64,000 nt of DNA from assembly GCA_040506275.1 (NCBI GenBank), contig JBEVXD010000004.1:248001-312000 (forward strand), in the 5' to 3' direction. Position 1 is the stretch's first letter, and each line of letters opens with the position of its first letter. This DNA is from Thiodiazotropha sp040506275. GTDB lineage: Bacteria > Pseudomonadota > Gammaproteobacteria > Chromatiales > Chromatiaceae. A program made the translations under genes and the position numbers. Under the pieces are notes generated by a model that saw only the letters and a list, made by a program, of their open reading frames with translations, was not told the origin of the DNA and made no database searches. Below are positions 56,117-64,000 of the stretch, piece by piece.

Positions 56117-58102
56117 ATGACTGAGTTCTTTGCACCTCTGCTGGTATGGATCGGCGCAAATCCCCTGTGGGCTGGTATCGCAGTTTTCCTAGTGGCCTTT
56201 TCGGAATCTGTTGCAATTGTTGGTCTCTTGGTTCCAGGGGTAGTGGCGATGTTTGGTTTCGGTGCATTGATTGCAACCGGCACCCTCGAATTTTGGCCTG
56301 TATTCTGGTGGGCAGTGGCCGGCGCAGTGGCCGGTGACGGTTTGAGTTTCTGGCTTGGCCGGTACTATCAGGAGGGGCTACGAAAGATTTGGCCCTTCAA
56401 TCGTTACCCGAAAACCCTCTACCAAGGGATTGATTTCTTCGAAAAATATGGTGGAAAAAGTGTCGCAATCGGGCGATTTTTCGGCCCGGTACGAGCAATC
56501 ATTCCCCTGGTAGCAGGGATGCTGGGGATGTCCACATGGCGATTTTTAATCGCTAACATCAGCTCTGCCTTGGCTTGGGCACCGATTTATCTCTTACCCG
56601 GTATCGTCTTCGGTGCTTCGCTTGAACTTGCTTCAGAGGTTGCATTCAGGCTGGTGATTCTGATGCTGATACTATTGATTCTGGCCTGGGGACTTTTCAA
56701 ACTGGTTCATACCCTGTTTCGACTATTTCAACCACATGCCAAGGAACTGATCCAGAAAAGCTTCGAATGGGGACAGCTCCACCGCGGTTTTCGTTCAATT
56801 TCTTCCGCTCTGGCAGATCCACAACACCCTGAAGCAAAAGGGCTGGCTTTTCTGGCAACGCTTCTACTGCTTGCCACGCTATTGTTTGTTCTGCTTACAG
56901 GGATCGTTTTGGATGGCTCACTGACAAAGTCAGCCAACGAGATGGTCCATAACGCCCTGCAGAGTCTCCGCACACCCTGGGGTGACCAGGCCATGTACCT
57001 GATCACTAGCCTTGGCGATCTATCGACCACACTGGTTTTCGGTGGTGCCACAGCAGTGATTTTGCTTTTGCGAGGACACTATCGCACCTTTAACTATCTG
57101 ATGGCTGCTGCAGCTTTCGGCCTCTTGACCCCTCTGCTGTTAAAGTACGGTTTACGCATACCCCGTCCCACCACATCACCGGATGAACTGGGCCCCTGGT
57201 CTTTTCCGAGTGCGCATGTGCTGCGAAGTGTCACACTGTATGGCTTCTATTCAATATTGGTGGCACGTATCCTGAGCCGTGACTGGCGCTGGCTTCCATA
57301 TAGTATTGCCACCGCTATCGTGGGAGCCGTAGCCCTCTCAAGACTCTACCTTGGTGTCCATTGGGCTACTGACATTCTGGGTAGTCTAACTCTTGGCATT
57401 GCCTGGTTGGCCCTACTTGGAATCGCTTATTACCACCATGTTGAAGCAGAGTCTCGCATTTCGGCAATCGTTACCAGTGGGTTGGCTATCCTGGCACTTT
57501 GTATATTCTTCCAAGCGTGGCACTTAAAACAGAACCTGATACCCTACCAAATTCAAGCCGAACCTCAGATACTCTCGCAAACAGTCTGGTTATCAGACCA
57601 GCATGAGATCCCAACATCACGCCATGACCTCCGGGGTGAGGGCAGCCATCCTTTGAATCTTCAATACTCCGGAAACTTAGACCGGCTGACAGAGCAACTT
57701 GCCCTAAAAGGATGGAAACCAGCCAAAATACTAAGCTGGAACAATATGTTACGACTACTCTCTCCGAGTACATCACTACCAGACCTACCACTATTGCCCC
57801 ATGTCCATAACGCCAGCCATGAAAAACTGGTACTGATTAAAGACCTGACTCCAAATAGTCGGATTGTGCTGAGACTCTGGGCAACCCGGTTTGCCATTGA
57901 TACATTAAGTACCCCTTTATACTTAGGCAATGTATCGACCCAACTGGCAGAGGAGTCTTTCAGCTTATTGGTTATTCCGCACACTAAATCTGACTTTATT
58001 ACCCCGGCAAAACAACTACAAAATGATTTAGAACAGAGTGAGACAATTACCAACCACTCTTCCGAGGCAGGTATTTTACTGCTATCGGATCAATACTATT
58101 AA
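56117..58102 (+). CDS. DedA-PAP2-LssY fusion membrane protein
   Basis: The 661-residue protein has an N-terminal DedA/SNARE-associated region (about 1-200; FSESVAIVGLLVPG, GRFFGPVRAIIPLVAG), the family that moves lipid carriers. A PAP2 phosphatase follows (about 240-440, KYGLRIPRP, SFPSAHVLRS, RLYLGVHWATD). The soluble C-terminal LssY-like domain is about 460-655. The PAP2 catalytic signature is complete, so it probably dephosphorylates a polyprenyl- or lipid-phosphate in the inner membrane, with DedA helping translocation. It follows the tiny lipoprotein by about 120 bp and is probably under a separate promoter. Confidence 0.9.
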   Translation: MTEFFAPLLVWIGANPLWAGIAVFLVAFSESVAIVGLLVPGVVAMFGFGALIATGTLEFWPVFWWAVAGAVAGDGLSFWLGRYYQEGLRKIWPFNRYPKTLYQGIDFFEKYGGKSVAIGRFFGPVRAIIPLVAGMLGMSTWRFLIANISSALAWAPIYLLPGIVFGASLELASEVAFRLVILMLILLILAWGLFKLVHTLFRLFQPHAKELIQKSFEWGQLHRGFRSISSALADPQHPEAKGLAFLATLLLLATLLFVLLTGIVLDGSLTKSANEMVHNALQSLRTPWGDQAMYLITSLGDLSTTLVFGGATAVILLLRGHYRTFNYLMAAAAFGLLTPLLLKYGLRIPRPTTSPDELGPWSFPSAHVLRSVTLYGFYSILVARILSRDWRWLPYSIATAIVGAVALSRLYLGVHWATDILGSLTLGIAWLALLGIAYYHHVEAESRISAIVTSGLAILALCIFFQAWHLKQNLIPYQIQAEPQILSQTVWLSDQHEIPTSRHDLRGEGSHPLNLQYSGNLDRLTEQLALKGWKPAKILSWNNMLRLLSPSTSLPDLPLLPHVHNASHEKLVLIKDLTPNSRIVLRLWATRFAIDTLSTPLYLGNVSTQLAEESFSLLVIPHTKSDFITPAKQLQNDLEQSETITNHSSEAGILLLSDQYY

Positions 58103-58187
58103 CCCGGCGACAAAGTATGTTGTCTTCAGGGTTTCAAGCCTACCCTTGATCAAGGCGCGGCTCGCAGGCAATGGTTGTTCCCTTGTC
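58098..58187 (+). repeat. truncated copy of the ATTAACCCGGC palindromic element
   Basis: It starts TTAACCCGGCGACAAAGTAT and continues through CTTCAGGG...CCCTTGATCAAGGCGCGG...CTCGC...TCCCTTGTC. In that order these segments match the reverse complement of 1514-1422, but the other half of the element is absent. It overlaps the stop codon of the DedA-PAP2 gene. Confidence 0.7.
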
Positions 58188-58471
58188 AGCGAACACCTAA
58201 TTCAACTTAATTGAACAAGATCGCTTATACTCGGCATCAGAATGGATATTAAGCTGCACAAAAATTCTCTTGATATCACCATGACAGAAAAGCATTTTTA
58301 TCCCTGAAATAGATTACTGACGCTGACAGCTGCTAAAGCTCAAGACAATCCTGCCGATTTAAAAGTAACTCTATCTGGAAGAGGAATAAGAGCGTATAGC
58401 CACTTTTATGTGGATTGCGTAAAATAATCCAGGAGAATTTCAATTACCAAACCCACTGAAAATCAGCTCAT
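58188..58471. other. remaining non-coding sequence before the PhnD-like gene
   Basis: No gene or RNA is recognised; it should hold the promoter of the signalling operon. A weak ribosome-binding site (AGGAGA about 40 bases upstream) is not well spaced to the chosen ATG. Confidence 0.45.
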
Positions 58472-60292
58472 ATGATCAGGTCACTTACCATTTTTTTCTG
58501 TCTGTTGTTTTGCGTCTCTGACCTTTGGGCTGGGCCACAAGAGGTAAAAATCGGTGTCTTGGCAAAACGAGGGTATGAGAAAAGTCATCAACGTTGGGAT
58601 GCCACCGCCGCTTATCTTTCTAAATCCATACCTGAATACCAGTTTACAATTGTACCAATGGGATTCGACGACATCCCCGTTATCGTTAAAAACAAGCTGG
58701 TCGATTTTGTTATCGTCAATTCCGGAATTTATGTCGACCTTGCCGTGAGGTATGGTGCCAGGCGAATCCTGACATTGGTCAACGAACTCTCGCCTGAAAA
58801 CCGCACATCTCAATTTGGCAGTGTGATATTCACACTGGAGAGTAATGACGATATCAAGCGCTTGGGGGACCTCAAAAACCAAAGGGTAGCAGCTGTACAT
58901 CCCACTTCACTGGGTGGCTGGATAATGGCACAGCGGGAGCTCCAAACTAATGACATTGACCGCTGGGATTTTGCCTCACTAGGGTACCTGAATACACATG
59001 ACGCTGTAGTCAATGCGATCCAAAGCCGTGAAGCTGAGGTTGGTATTGTCAGGACGGACACATTGGAAAGAATGACCAATGAGGGTCTGATTGAGAAAGA
59101 GAATTTCCGTATTCTTTCTGCAAACCAGTATGATCATTTTCCCTTCGCAATCAGCACCCCCCTATATCCTGAATGGCCTTTTGCGATGCTATCCCACACC
59201 CCTCTGGAGCTTGCCCGAAAGGTCTCTATTACACTATTAAGCCTTCCCTCTGAACATTTAGCTACGAAAAATGCACATATATATGGCTGGACTATTCCTG
59301 AAAACTACCAGACTGTAGACGACCTGCTGCGCTTATTGGCGCTACCCCCATATAACAAAAAAACCCATGAAAAACTTATCAGCATCTTAGCCAGATATTG
59401 GTACTGGTACTTACTATTCTCCGTAATACTATTGTCAACTACCATCCTGAGTATGAGGGTCATTCGGCTAAAACGCTCCCTGACAGAGCACAAAACAACC
59501 CTCGAAATCAGCAGGGAAGCTCAAGTTGCCACTTTCGAGCAGGCAGCTGTAGGTTTAGCTCATATCATACCGACTGGCAAATTTTTAAGGACGAATCAAA
59601 AACTCTGCGACATTATCTCTCTGACCCGACAACAGCTGAAGGAGATCAACCTGAAAGATCTTCTGTATAGCGATGATCTACCCACATGCATCAAAGCTAT
59701 CGATCAACTTCGCCAAAACAAACTGGCCAGCACTTCCCTGCAGTTACGTATAAATTGTGCTGACGGTCATTCAAAATGGATTCAGCTTTCCCTTTCCACC
59801 AAACCGGATATAAAGGGCCAGGTGGAATACTTAGTTGCCGTAATAGACGATATCGATAAGTATAAAAAGCTTGAAGAAGAGAACAGCCGGACACAGCAAC
59901 AAAAAGAGCTGATTCTTGATATTGCAGGAGACGGTATTATTGGCTTAGATGATCAAGCCAGGCATACCTTTGTCAATCCAGCTGCAGCAAACCTGTTGGG
60001 TTATTCCATAGAGGAGATGATCGGCAAAGAGAGTCATCTACTATGGCATCACAGCTGCGAGGACGGCTCACCTTTACCAACAACTCAATGCCCTATAACC
60101 GAAGTATTAAAAACTGGTGAGATTCAACGAGGGGATAAAGAGATTGTTTGGAATAAAAGCGGTGATCCTGTAGAGGTTGAGTATATCAGCACACCAATTA
60201 AGGAGAGTGACAAGATAACCGGTGCTGTTATCATTCTGCACCCATTATCTTCTGATCAACCAGACCCACCATCGCCTCAATCGGCATCATGA
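58472..60292 (+). CDS. PhnD-like periplasmic-binding sensor with two PAS domains, no output domain
   Basis: The 606-residue protein has a signal peptide (about 1-20), a PhnD/phosphonate-binding-like domain (about 24-275; VKIGVLAKRGYEKSHQRWDA, LVDFVIVNSGIYVDLA), a membrane helix at about 308-330, and two PAS domains (about 345-465 and 480-595). It ends after the second PAS with a Pro/Ser tail; there is no kinase, GGDEF, EAL or HTH. TtrS-type tetrathionate sensors share the N-terminal layout. The stop overlaps the next gene by four bases (ATGA), so the pair is almost certainly one unit and the cyclase may supply the output. The ligand is unknown. Confidence 0.87.
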   Translation: MIRSLTIFFCLLFCVSDLWAGPQEVKIGVLAKRGYEKSHQRWDATAAYLSKSIPEYQFTIVPMGFDDIPVIVKNKLVDFVIVNSGIYVDLAVRYGARRILTLVNELSPENRTSQFGSVIFTLESNDDIKRLGDLKNQRVAAVHPTSLGGWIMAQRELQTNDIDRWDFASLGYLNTHDAVVNAIQSREAEVGIVRTDTLERMTNEGLIEKENFRILSANQYDHFPFAISTPLYPEWPFAMLSHTPLELARKVSITLLSLPSEHLATKNAHIYGWTIPENYQTVDDLLRLLALPPYNKKTHEKLISILARYWYWYLLFSVILLSTTILSMRVIRLKRSLTEHKTTLEISREAQVATFEQAAVGLAHIIPTGKFLRTNQKLCDIISLTRQQLKEINLKDLLYSDDLPTCIKAIDQLRQNKLASTSLQLRINCADGHSKWIQLSLSTKPDIKGQVEYLVAVIDDIDKYKKLEEENSRTQQQKELILDIAGDGIIGLDDQARHTFVNPAAANLLGYSIEEMIGKESHLLWHHSCEDGSPLPTTQCPITEVLKTGEIQRGDKEIVWNKSGDPVEVEYISTPIKESDKITGAVIILHPLSSDQPDPPSPQSAS

Positions 60293-62628
60293 ATATCGGC
60301 AGACTCTTCCGTTATTATTTTCTCTTTCTGATACCGATAACCGCGTTGGTAGGCCTTGCATTCTGGATACTCTATTCCCAGACCGAAAATAGTGTCAAAA
60401 ATGAACTGAAACTTGAATCCAATATACTCATCAATCAGCTGAGTGATCAACTTAGTTTGGCTTTTTTTGAAATTCACTCAGACTTAAAGCTACTCGCAGA
60501 ACAATACAAACTGCATGATTTGAATCATGAAACAAAAAGCCCAACAGCAATAAACAGACTGGAACAACTGTGGACTTCCATGTCAAAACAGAGAGGGCGA
60601 TATGACCAGATTCGTTTTCTCGACAAGAGTGGACAGGAAGTTATCCGCATAAACTACAACAGTGGCGACCCCTCTCCTGTGAGTAGTCAATATCTTCAAT
60701 CAAAAAAGCACCGATACTATTTTATAGAGGCCATTAATACACCTATTGACGAAATCTGGAACTCGATCCTTGACCTTAATATTGAGCGAAAACAGATAGA
60801 ATTACCCTTGAAGCCTACCATCCGCTTTGGCCAGCGAATCAATATCGATGATGGAAGGGCTGATGGGGTGATAATTTTAAACTTTCTTGCCAAGGAGTTG
60901 CTGGATGACTTCAGAAGAATCTCGGCGGGCTTTTCAGGGCAAGCCATGCTACTCAATTGGCAAGGATACAGTCTGGTAAGTCCAGATGCCGCCCAGGACT
61001 GGGAATTCATGTTCCCAGACAGCCCCCAGGCAGGAATGAACGTAACTCACGAGCAAGCCTGGAAGAGCATTCAGAACAACCATCAAGGACAGTTATTCAA
61101 TCAACAAGGATTCTATACATTTAATACAATTGACCCTTCAGGTAGCTTTCAAGCCACGCAGACCTGCAAAGGTTGCATGAGGATGGTATTGCATGTACCT
61201 AATGAACTTCTGCAGGTAAAACTTTGGCGAAAACTGTCCGACTTCATCCCTTTGATAATTTTTATCTACATACTATTTGCAATAGTACTTGGCTTTGCTC
61301 TATGGCAGAGAGAGAAACGAAACGCTAATGAACGAAAGAATCATGCTCTAAGTCGCGAAATCACACATGAGCATGAGCTTTTTCTAAATGGGCCCGGTGT
61401 AGTTGCAAAATTACGCAATGAGGTTGGCTGGCCAATATCTTTCATTTCAGCAAATGTTGAAGAGCTATTGGGATTTAAACAGGAACATTTTCAATCAGGT
61501 AATATTACCTTTTCCAGTATTATTGACAGTAGCTATTTAGAGCAATATACCCAGGAGACTTTGAAGGCTGACCGGAATCACTCAATCACATTCAATCGTT
61601 TACCTTACCTGGTTGTTGACCACAATAACAATCGTAAATGGGTGGACGAAACCACCCATGTTATTCGTAATAACCAAGGCAGATTGACCGGTTTTTTCGT
61701 CCATATCCATGACGTCACCCAGTTAAAGGAAGCGGAACAGCAGCTTACACAATCAAGGGACTATATCCAAAAAGTGGTCGACACCATCCCTGATCCAACT
61801 TTGGTAATTGACATCAATACTTATGAACTTCAACTGATCAATCAATCTGCATTAGATCTCTACAACAGAGGTCAAATGATCACCTCGAATACCACCTGCT
61901 ATCATCTCTCTCACAAACGCACTTCACCCTGTAAGGGGCAGCTCGACCCCTGTCCAATTAAAGAAATCTTAGAGAAGAGAACTTCAGTATCGGTTATTCA
62001 CAAACATTTTGATCATAAAGGAAAGGTGATACATGTGGATGTACGAGCAACACCTATCTTTGATGAATCTGGCGAGAATATAATTCAAATTATTGAGTCT
62101 CACCGCGATATAAGCGAAACGGTGGAGATGGAGAAACAGCTCCAATACATTGCAGAAACTGACAGGCTCACGCAAATTTTCAACCGCATGAAGTTTGATG
62201 AAGAGTTAAAAAACCAGATTGCCTGGGCCGGCCTGACCAATAACCGATTTGGTTTGATAATGTTCGATCTGGATAACTTTAAACAGGTCAACGATTTATA
62301 TGGTCATGACATGGGTGACAAAGTATTGAAAAATACTGTGGATACCTTAACTGGTAGAATTCGAAAATCAGATATTCTTGCACGATGGGGAGGTGAAGAG
62401 TTCATGATAATAGCCCCGTTGATAGACACTAAAGAGTTAAGAATTCTGACAGAATCCCTGCGTACCGCCATCGAACAGTTACAACATGAAGAAGTCGGTA
62501 AAGTAACTGCCAGCTTTGGAGCCAGTGTCGTAAGATCCAGCGACAACATAGACTCACTGCTCAAACGGGTTGACAGCGCACTCTATGAATCCAAGCAGAA
62601 GGGACGTAATCGCTGTACTGTATTTTAA
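60289..62628 (+). CDS. PAS-containing diguanylate cyclase with Cys-rich PAS
   Basis: The 779-residue membrane protein has a helix at about 8-30, an extracytoplasmic dCache-like sensor at about 35-315 (with the TCKGCMRMV motif near its end), and a second helix at about 320-340. Two PAS domains follow (about 360-480 and 490-610) and then GGDEF (about 615-775). The second PAS contains CYHLSHKRTSPCKGQLDPCP, a conserved Cys/His pattern also seen in abbreviated form in the upstream partner (HHSCEDGSPLPTTQCP). The cyclase is canonical, with an RKSD inhibitory site and GGEEF. It is translationally coupled to the PhnD-like sensor. Confidence 0.92.
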   Translation: MNIGRLFRYYFLFLIPITALVGLAFWILYSQTENSVKNELKLESNILINQLSDQLSLAFFEIHSDLKLLAEQYKLHDLNHETKSPTAINRLEQLWTSMSKQRGRYDQIRFLDKSGQEVIRINYNSGDPSPVSSQYLQSKKHRYYFIEAINTPIDEIWNSILDLNIERKQIELPLKPTIRFGQRINIDDGRADGVIILNFLAKELLDDFRRISAGFSGQAMLLNWQGYSLVSPDAAQDWEFMFPDSPQAGMNVTHEQAWKSIQNNHQGQLFNQQGFYTFNTIDPSGSFQATQTCKGCMRMVLHVPNELLQVKLWRKLSDFIPLIIFIYILFAIVLGFALWQREKRNANERKNHALSREITHEHELFLNGPGVVAKLRNEVGWPISFISANVEELLGFKQEHFQSGNITFSSIIDSSYLEQYTQETLKADRNHSITFNRLPYLVVDHNNNRKWVDETTHVIRNNQGRLTGFFVHIHDVTQLKEAEQQLTQSRDYIQKVVDTIPDPTLVIDINTYELQLINQSALDLYNRGQMITSNTTCYHLSHKRTSPCKGQLDPCPIKEILEKRTSVSVIHKHFDHKGKVIHVDVRATPIFDESGENIIQIIESHRDISETVEMEKQLQYIAETDRLTQIFNRMKFDEELKNQIAWAGLTNNRFGLIMFDLDNFKQVNDLYGHDMGDKVLKNTVDTLTGRIRKSDILARWGGEEFMIIAPLIDTKELRILTESLRTAIEQLQHEEVGKVTASFGASVVRSSDNIDSLLKRVDSALYESKQKGRNRCTVF

Positions 62629-62883
62629 CAGAGACTGACTAACCTGCTTGTAACCCAATTCCACCTCAAAGTTCCCCGACAGATACCATATTTCTGACAG
62701 GACTACGGTTATTTGACCAGATGCACTGAAACAGAATTCAGCTGAAGACTATTACTACCCCCACCCTATCCTTACCCAACAAAAAAAAGTACTATCTCCG
62801 CCGTCAGCTGTTTGACCGCTTTGAACTGTAGAACGACCAAGTCACAGTGTGGTTGAACAATATTTTCGAAACGGAGGCTTAAC

Positions 62884-63192
62884 ATGAATAAAATTTTCTA
62901 CATCACCAGCATCAGCCTGCTTGCCTTGGCACTTTCTGGCTGTAGCGACTCAAATAATTTCAAACCAGTTACGGGTATGGACGGCATGGATATCTACGCC
63001 AACGCTTGCTCTAGTTGCCACGGAAGCAATGGTCAGGGCAAGTTCGGTTTTTTACTTAAACTCGCAGGCACCGATGACTCAACAGAGGAAATTTCTGAAA
63101 AGATCATCAAAGGTGGTCACATAATGCCATCCTTCCCAAACATCAGTCAGCAGGAAGCTGAAAAAGTGGCTGCATACCTGAAAGCGCAATAA
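62884..63192 (+). CDS. lipoprotein c-type cytochrome
   Basis: The 102-residue precursor has a lipobox (LALSGC, Cys20) and a single heme c site CSSCH (42-46) with an axial Met in GHIMPSF (Met81). Its class I cytochrome c shape matches periplasmic electron carriers tethered to a membrane. GGAGG precedes ATG. No oxidase or reductase operon adjoins, so its partner is unknown. Confidence 0.93.
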   Translation: MNKIFYITSISLLALALSGCSDSNNFKPVTGMDGMDIYANACSSCHGSNGQGKFGFLLKLAGTDDSTEEISEKIIKGGHIMPSFPNISQQEAEKVAAYLKAQ

Positions 63193-63226
63193 AAAGAAGT
63201 ACTCTTCAACGAATGAGAAAACCTAC

Positions 63227-63838
63227 TCACTCCCCCCACCTGGGGGAGAGGTTGTTCTCAACATCCAGTTGATCCAGAATTCTGGACACCATGAAATCGA
63301 CAATATCCTCAATTCTCTTTGGGCTGTTATAGAAGCCAGGGTTTGCCGGCATGATCACGGCCCCCATACGACTAAGCTTGAGCATATTCTCCAGGTGAAT
63401 TTCAGAAAAAGGGGTCTCACGAACTACCAGAATTAACTTTTGCCGCTCTTTTAAAATCACGTCTGCAGCCCGCTCCATCAGATCATTGCTGGCTCCGCAG
63501 GCGATGGCTGACAGGGCACCAACAGTACAGGGGCAGACCACCATCGCCCTGGGTGGATTAGATCCGCTGGCCACAGGAGCCATCCACTGCTGACGCCCGA
63601 ATACTTGCAGTTTTTCCAGATCGGCATTGAATCGCTCGCAAAGCACCTTCTGCGCTTCGCTCGGCTGGGATGGCAGTTCAAGACCAGACTCCATACGCAG
63701 CACAACCTGGCCGGCCTGGCTGATCATCACATAGAGTGGCTGCTCTGCCTGAACAAGAGATTCGATCAGGCGCAATGCATAGGCACTTCCGGATGCTCCG
63801 GTAATGGCTATGGCGATCGGTTTTGTTTGGATACTCAT
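63227..63838 (-). CDS. ubiX: flavin prenyltransferase UbiX
   Basis: The 203-residue enzyme makes prenylated FMN for the UbiD decarboxylase of ubiquinone synthesis. It shows the Rossmann-like start IAIAITGASGSAYALRLIE, the CPCTVGALSAIACGASNDLMERAADV segment with PCT-like SANP, and RETPFSEIHLENM. A TTPG-like stretch (MPANPGFYNSPK) lies near the end. An ATG 9 bases upstream is possible, but the one at 63838 overlaps the mpl stop (ATGA), so I use it. It is translationally coupled to mpl. Confidence 0.96.
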   Translation of the reverse strand: MSIQTKPIAIAITGASGSAYALRLIESLVQAEQPLYVMISQAGQVVLRMESGLELPSQPSEAQKVLCERFNADLEKLQVFGRQQWMAPVASGSNPPRAMVVCPCTVGALSAIACGASNDLMERAADVILKERQKLILVVRETPFSEIHLENMLKLSRMGAVIMPANPGFYNSPKRIEDIVDFMVSRILDQLDVENNLSPRWGE

Positions 63839-64000
63839 ACCCGACATTGTAATGCATCAAGCAATCGCTGATGAATTCCTTCAAAACCACCATTACTCAT
63901 AATCAGGATATGATCCCCTGGCTTGACGATATCCATCGACCTGTCGATCATCCCCTGGGTATCGCGAAACACCTCAGCACGGGGCCCTAAGGGCGCCATA
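63835..64000 (-). CDS. mpl: UDP-N-acetylmuramate:L-Ala-gamma-D-Glu-meso-DAP ligase, 3' end
   Basis: The last 54 or so codons of an open frame run off the window edge. The translated end EVFRDTQGMIDRSMDIVKPG, followed by DHILIMSNGGFEGIHQRL, is the recognised C-terminus of the murein-recycling ligase Mpl. It overlaps ubiX by four bases. The true start lies outside the window. Confidence 0.9.
   Translation of the reverse strand, partial: MAPLGPRAEVFRDTQGMIDRSMDIVKPGDHILIMSNGGFEGIHQRLLDALQCRV

Overview
The window looks like the chromosome of a free-living or symbiotic gammaproteobacterium, possibly of the sulfur-oxidising Chromatiales type. The conserved gene orders support the class assignment: rpsT, murJ and ribF together; rplU-rpmA-obgE-proB; and an rRNA operon followed by birA, coaX, a SPOR protein and tRNA-Thr(UGU), which resembles the E. 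coli rrnB-birA-coaA-thrU order. The UUG start of rpsT and the presence of erpA agree with this. The genus cannot be fixed from the sequence alone. There is no prophage, no intact transposase and no CRISPR array. Most of the window is core chromosome with several signalling modules and small dispersed repeats.

Layout. 1-3.9 kb: ribF, murJ and rpsT, with a 221-bp inverted-repeat element between ribF and murJ and related fragments nearby. 4.1-7.3 kb: a secreted CAP-domain protein with a VPLPA/PEP-CTERM sorting tail, a stand-alone Fe-S/CCG oxidoreductase, and a small unknown gene. 7.5-12.7 kb: an NAD-linked aldehyde dehydrogenase with two divergent AcoR-like regulators. 12.8-15.6 kb: a chemoreceptor and a small YgaP-type membrane protein. 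15.6-21.8 kb: SLC13/RCK transporter, proB, obgE, rpmA, rplU and a cation diffusion facilitator. 22.1-26.2 kb: a LysM-FecR surface protein coupled to a CHASE2-GGDEF-EAL protein. 26.6-31.7 kb: tRNA-Thr, SPOR protein, coaX, birA, an M61 peptidase and a membrane protein. 31.7-37.4 kb: a complete rRNA operon (16S, tRNA-Ile, tRNA-Ala, 23S, 5S) with four tandem promoters.

37.5-45.7 kb: tyrS, an M23 murein hydrolase, a diguanylate cyclase with a heme-c type periplasmic sensor, and, divergent from it, a type-B (cytochrome b558) succinate dehydrogenase/fumarate reductase. 46-52.8 kb: OmpA-like lipoprotein, erpA, bactofilin, a DUF6776-like protein, argC, a DUF4126 protein, an FAD oxidoreductase, a second A-type Fe-S carrier and a DUF5063 protein. 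53.1-58.1 kb: thiD-thiE-hemL, a tiny lipoprotein that looks frameshifted, and a DedA-PAP2-LssY fusion. 58.5-62.6 kb: a PhnD-like periplasmic sensor with PAS domains but no output domain, translationally coupled to a PAS-GGDEF cyclase. 62.9-64 kb: a lipoprotein cytochrome c, ubiX and the 3' end of mpl.

Themes. Cyclic-di-GMP signalling is prominent, with four sensor-type proteins in three loci, each paired with a candidate input: FecR/LysM envelope protein, heme sensor next to the respiratory complex, and PhnD-type binding protein. Extragenic DNA carries two repeat families: a REP family with a GTAG head, and a larger family of palindromic elements with ends starting ATTAACCCGGC. These repeats, the four-promoter rRNA control region and the output-less PhnD/PAS-GGDEF pair are the most interesting observations.
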